Of a stretch of DNA of 64,000 nt, positions 61,748-64,000 are shown piece by piece (within the stretch, counting starts at the first letter, position 1; every line of letters starts with the position of its first letter). A program made the position numbers and the translations under genes. Under the pieces are notes generated by a model, which saw nothing but the letters and a program-made list of their open reading frames with translations, was not told where the DNA came from and did not search any database. The stretch comes from Alphaproteobacteria bacterium (lineage in GTDB: Bacteria; Pseudomonadota; Alphaproteobacteria; UBA7985; JAUIBT01): assembly GCA_030428255.1 (NCBI GenBank), contig JAUIBT010000008.1, positions 61,670 through 125,669 of the forward strand, in the 5' to 3' direction.

Positions 61748-63694
61748 ATGTTCCGGTCATTTGTCCTGCGATCTCTGCTGGTCTTCGTCTTTAGCACCGC
61801 TCCGTTTGCCGGCTATGCATTTACGCCCAGTACGGATTTTTGTGGGGGGGGATTCATTAGTATTGACAACTCCGACGCCGCATCAGGGCCCGTTGCTTCT
61901 GTAGCATTAGTGCAATTTGTTACCGGGGGTTGCGGATTCTCATCTTTTATTGATGTGTTTGAGTTTGACTCTGCTATTACTATAACAACCAAAACTCCAT
62001 CAATCGTGGTTATAAATAACACTAACGATACTTCGAGTCCGTTGCCGGGGGTGTACGTGATATGGGCGGGCGGGAGCGCTCTAACCGGTGTTAACCTCGG
62101 GGGGGTGCCCGTCCTTGAGGGGCAAGGTGTTGTTGACTCAGGATTCGTGGCGGGGTCTGGGACGGGTGCTGCCTTCTATACTTATGTGGCCTGGACGTAC
62201 CTAGGGGTCAGCTATTATGTAACGCTATCGCGGGTGGCGTCGAGCACGACCGTCACCGTCGGCCCGGTCGAGGAAGGGGCGCCCTCCGACCCGCCGGTCC
62301 TCGGGACTCTTGTGCGCACGACGCCGACGACCTCTCCTGGGATCGAAGCCGAGGCGACCTTTACCGTGACATTCAACGAGCCAGTGCAAAATGTCGATGT
62401 CACCGACTTTGTGTCGACCAAAGGGACGGTGAGCGTTGCAGGCAGCGGTGACACCTATACGGTGACGGTATCGGGAATCGCAGAAGGCGAGACAGCAGAT
62501 CTGAGCTTTGCTGCTGGCCAAAACATCACCGATATGTTTGGCAACGCGCTGGCCACGCCGACCACCACAGCCAGCTACACGCGTGCCGCCACCCAGACCG
62601 ATCAGCTGGCTATTGGACGTGCAGGCAGCCTGATTGCAAGCGATATCATGCGCAGAACCGCGGTCGCCTTTTATTCCTCTCGTCTTGCCTATCGCTTTGG
62701 CGGTCAGGGCAATGGCCGCTTCAACCCGCTGGCAGAGCCGGGCGTTGCAGGTTGGACCACGCTTGATTCAGACACTATGATCGGGCAGCTCACCAGCTAT
62801 GAAGAGCGGCGCAATGCCGCCAAGCTTGAACGCCTGTCGCCAGACGCCCTGGCCTTGGCCAGCGACATGATCGACTTCAAGTCCGCCGTCGATCCTCTGG
62901 ATTTTTATGTGGCAGGCGGCTGGGGTGATCTGAACGGCACCGGCGCAGCGGGCTATGACGGCCAGGCCTCCTACACCACCATCGGCGTTGACTACATGGC
63001 CTCGCCGGACTTTGTGGCGGGCTTTGCTGGCACCTATGAATGGAGCCGGATCGACTTTGACACGGACGCCAATGGCGTGGCCCGTAAAGACGGCTGGCGC
63101 GGCGATGGCTACTTTGGTTGGGCCGTGACGGACGATCTGGTTGTCGAGGGCTGGGGCTCCTATGGCTACCTGGACAATATGATCTTATCGAACAGCGTCG
63201 TCGGGCGCACGGACAGCCACCGAACCATGCTGGGGGCCAAGATGATCGGCGACGTGCCGGTCTATGGCACCACCATCAGCCCCTATGTGTCGGCCTCCTA
63301 CGCTTACGAGTTCTTCGAGCACTACACGGCCTCTAACGGAACCAAGGTCGCGGCCTTTGATACAGAAACCAGCCAGGGCGCCTTCGGTCTGGAGCTGCAT
63401 GGCGGCCCGTCAGCCTCTGTCTTTGGTCTTGAGCCCTACATCGGCCTGCAAGGTGAGTGGGACTGGCTGAAGGGCGATGACCTGGTGCTGCCCAGCGGCG
63501 ATATCCTCAAGCAGGACGATTGGGGCGTAACCTGGCGCGCTGGTGTTCAGGGCAGCATCACGGGCTTTGCGCCCGGCACCTGGGTGGGCAGCGTGCTGGA
63601 AGGCTCGCAGCTTCAGCTTGAGATCATGGACAGCAGTTTCGGACGAACCAATGAGAGCCTGTCTGCAAACTGGAACGTCAGCGTCCCGCTTTAG
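61748..63694 (+). CDS. Autotransporter-type outer-membrane protein with Ig-like repeat
   Basis: The ATG at 61748 (AAAGGG upstream) gives 648 aa. A signal peptide (about 1-25) is followed by a short passenger (about 26-190), an Ig-like module at about 197-285 ('FTVTFNEPVQNVDVTDFVSTKGTVSVAG' in outline), and a C-terminal region of about 350 residues with alternating strands and 'YDGQASYTTIGVDYMASPDFVAGF' typical of autotransporter barrels. The barrel should insert into the outer membrane and display the passenger. The passenger DNA at about 61850-62230 is clearly richer in A and T than the barrel DNA, suggesting a different origin. Confidence 0.82.
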   Translation: MFRSFVLRSLLVFVFSTAPFAGYAFTPSTDFCGGGFISIDNSDAASGPVASVALVQFVTGGCGFSSFIDVFEFDSAITITTKTPSIVVINNTNDTSSPLPGVYVIWAGGSALTGVNLGGVPVLEGQGVVDSGFVAGSGTGAAFYTYVAWTYLGVSYYVTLSRVASSTTVTVGPVEEGAPSDPPVLGTLVRTTPTTSPGIEAEATFTVTFNEPVQNVDVTDFVSTKGTVSVAGSGDTYTVTVSGIAEGETADLSFAAGQNITDMFGNALATPTTTASYTRAATQTDQLAIGRAGSLIASDIMRRTAVAFYSSRLAYRFGGQGNGRFNPLAEPGVAGWTTLDSDTMIGQLTSYEERRNAAKLERLSPDALALASDMIDFKSAVDPLDFYVAGGWGDLNGTGAAGYDGQASYTTIGVDYMASPDFVAGFAGTYEWSRIDFDTDANGVARKDGWRGDGYFGWAVTDDLVVEGWGSYGYLDNMILSNSVVGRTDSHRTMLGAKMIGDVPVYGTTISPYVSASYAYEFFEHYTASNGTKVAAFDTETSQGAFGLELHGGPSASVFGLEPYIGLQGEWDWLKGDDLVLPSGDILKQDDWGVTWRAGVQGSITGFAPGTWVGSVLEGSQLQLEIMDSSFGRTNESLSANWNVSVPL

Positions 63695-63823
63695 TGGAGG
63701 CGTAGGGCGGCAGACAGGGCAGCCGACAAGGTTGAAGCCTCTCTAGGGCTGGTACTCAATTATGGGATTCCCATTGAAGCTATGATCTGATTCACTCCAG
63801 CGTTCAGCAAGCAGGAGATAGTC

Positions 63824-64000
63824 ATGGCAAAGAACCTCTATTGGCTCAGTGACAGGGAATGGGCGTCGATCCAGCCGCACTTGCCATCCGGGCGACGCGG
63901 GGCACGGCGGGTTGATGACCGGTGGGTAATCTCCGGTATTCTGCATATGCTCAGGACGGGTGCCCGCTGGCGCGATTGTCCGGCCGAGTATGGCCCCTAC
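63824..64000 (+). mobile_element. IS5-family transposase gene, N-terminal part (cut by window edge)
   Basis: Fifty-nine codons from the ATG at 63824 (AGGAG upstream) read 'LYWLSDREWASIQPHLPSGRRGARRVDDRWVISGILHMLRTGARWRDCP' in outline, the N-terminal IS5/IS1182-type domain. The rest lies outside the window. The left end of the element is probably in 63740-63800, where GGGCTGGTACTCAATTATGG may be the terminal inverted repeat; the other end is needed to confirm this. Confidence 0.85.

Noticed and set aside
1..64000. CRISPR arrays
   Set aside because: The tandem repeats found have short units (13-35 bp) with no spacers between them, so they are not CRISPR arrays, and no cas genes are present.

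Overview
The window reads as a chromosomal segment of a GC-rich, probably marine or aquatic alphaproteobacterium. This rests on the gene families and their order: a cysG-DUF2849-cysI-DUF934-fpr sulfur operon next to an Lrp-type regulator, a liu/mcc leucine-degradation operon, a tctDE-tctCBA carboxylate transport locus, a two-domain CbiX with a His-rich tail, and a DddP-type DMSP lyase that keeps every metal and catalytic residue I can place. No rRNA, CRISPR array or replication origin was seen. One tRNA (CAT anticodon) is present.

Layout. 1-2.7 kb holds cobalamin genes (cobD and divergent cbiX) and a 35-bp tandem repeat that starts inside the cbiX stop region. 2.7-6.4 kb holds a VOC protein, pyruvate phosphate dikinase and a stand-alone AsnC ligand-binding domain. 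6.5-19.7 kb is an accessory block of mostly exported proteins: an orphan 487-aa protein, a 354-aa secreted protein, a di-haem oxidoreductase, a secreted protein with thrombospondin-3-like calcium repeats, and two divergently transcribed exported caspase-like proteases. The two proteases share a Cys-rich domain and a peptidoglycan-binding-like domain but end in different modules. This block is the best candidate for an undescribed system. 19.9-21.9 kb has dddP and a secreted protein. 22.1-27.3 kb is the sulfite-reduction operon with its divergent Lrp regulator; cysH is absent and the CysG methyltransferase half is truncated. 27.4-30.5 kb has a methyltransferase, a small lysis-like cassette (endolysin-type, nuclease, small membrane protein) and an unknown gene joined to a glutamate-synthase-like protein.

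32.2-41.7 kb is leucine/isovalerate catabolism: an NDP-forming acyl-CoA synthetase and a divergent TetR-ivd-mccB-mccA-HMG-CoA lyase-methylglutaconyl-CoA hydratase operon, with an 18-bp palindrome between the two arms. 41.8-45.9 kb has a lipoprotein, a GFA protein, an ornithine cyclodeaminase homologue, a DMT exporter and a CaiB-type CoA-transferase. 45.9-52.6 kb is tctD-tctE, a solute-binding protein and tctC-tctB-tctA, with a terminator-like hairpin between tctC and tctB. 52.7-60.6 kb has an orphan lipase-like protein of lower GC, a Na/Pi cotransporter, tag, an MscS channel, a desaturase with a PhnD-like protein, and AlaX. After the tRNA comes about 0.9 kb without a convincing gene, then an autotransporter with a compositionally odd passenger, then the start of an IS5-type transposase cut by the window end.

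A pattern running through the window is the short tandem repeat at the 3' end of genes. In three cases (cbiX, ppdK, the PhnD-like gene) the unit includes the stop codon and its length (35 or 16 bp) is not a multiple of three, so the copies place stops in all three frames. Starts were chosen from ribosome-binding sites, family lengths and signal peptides. All functions are inferred from sequence only.
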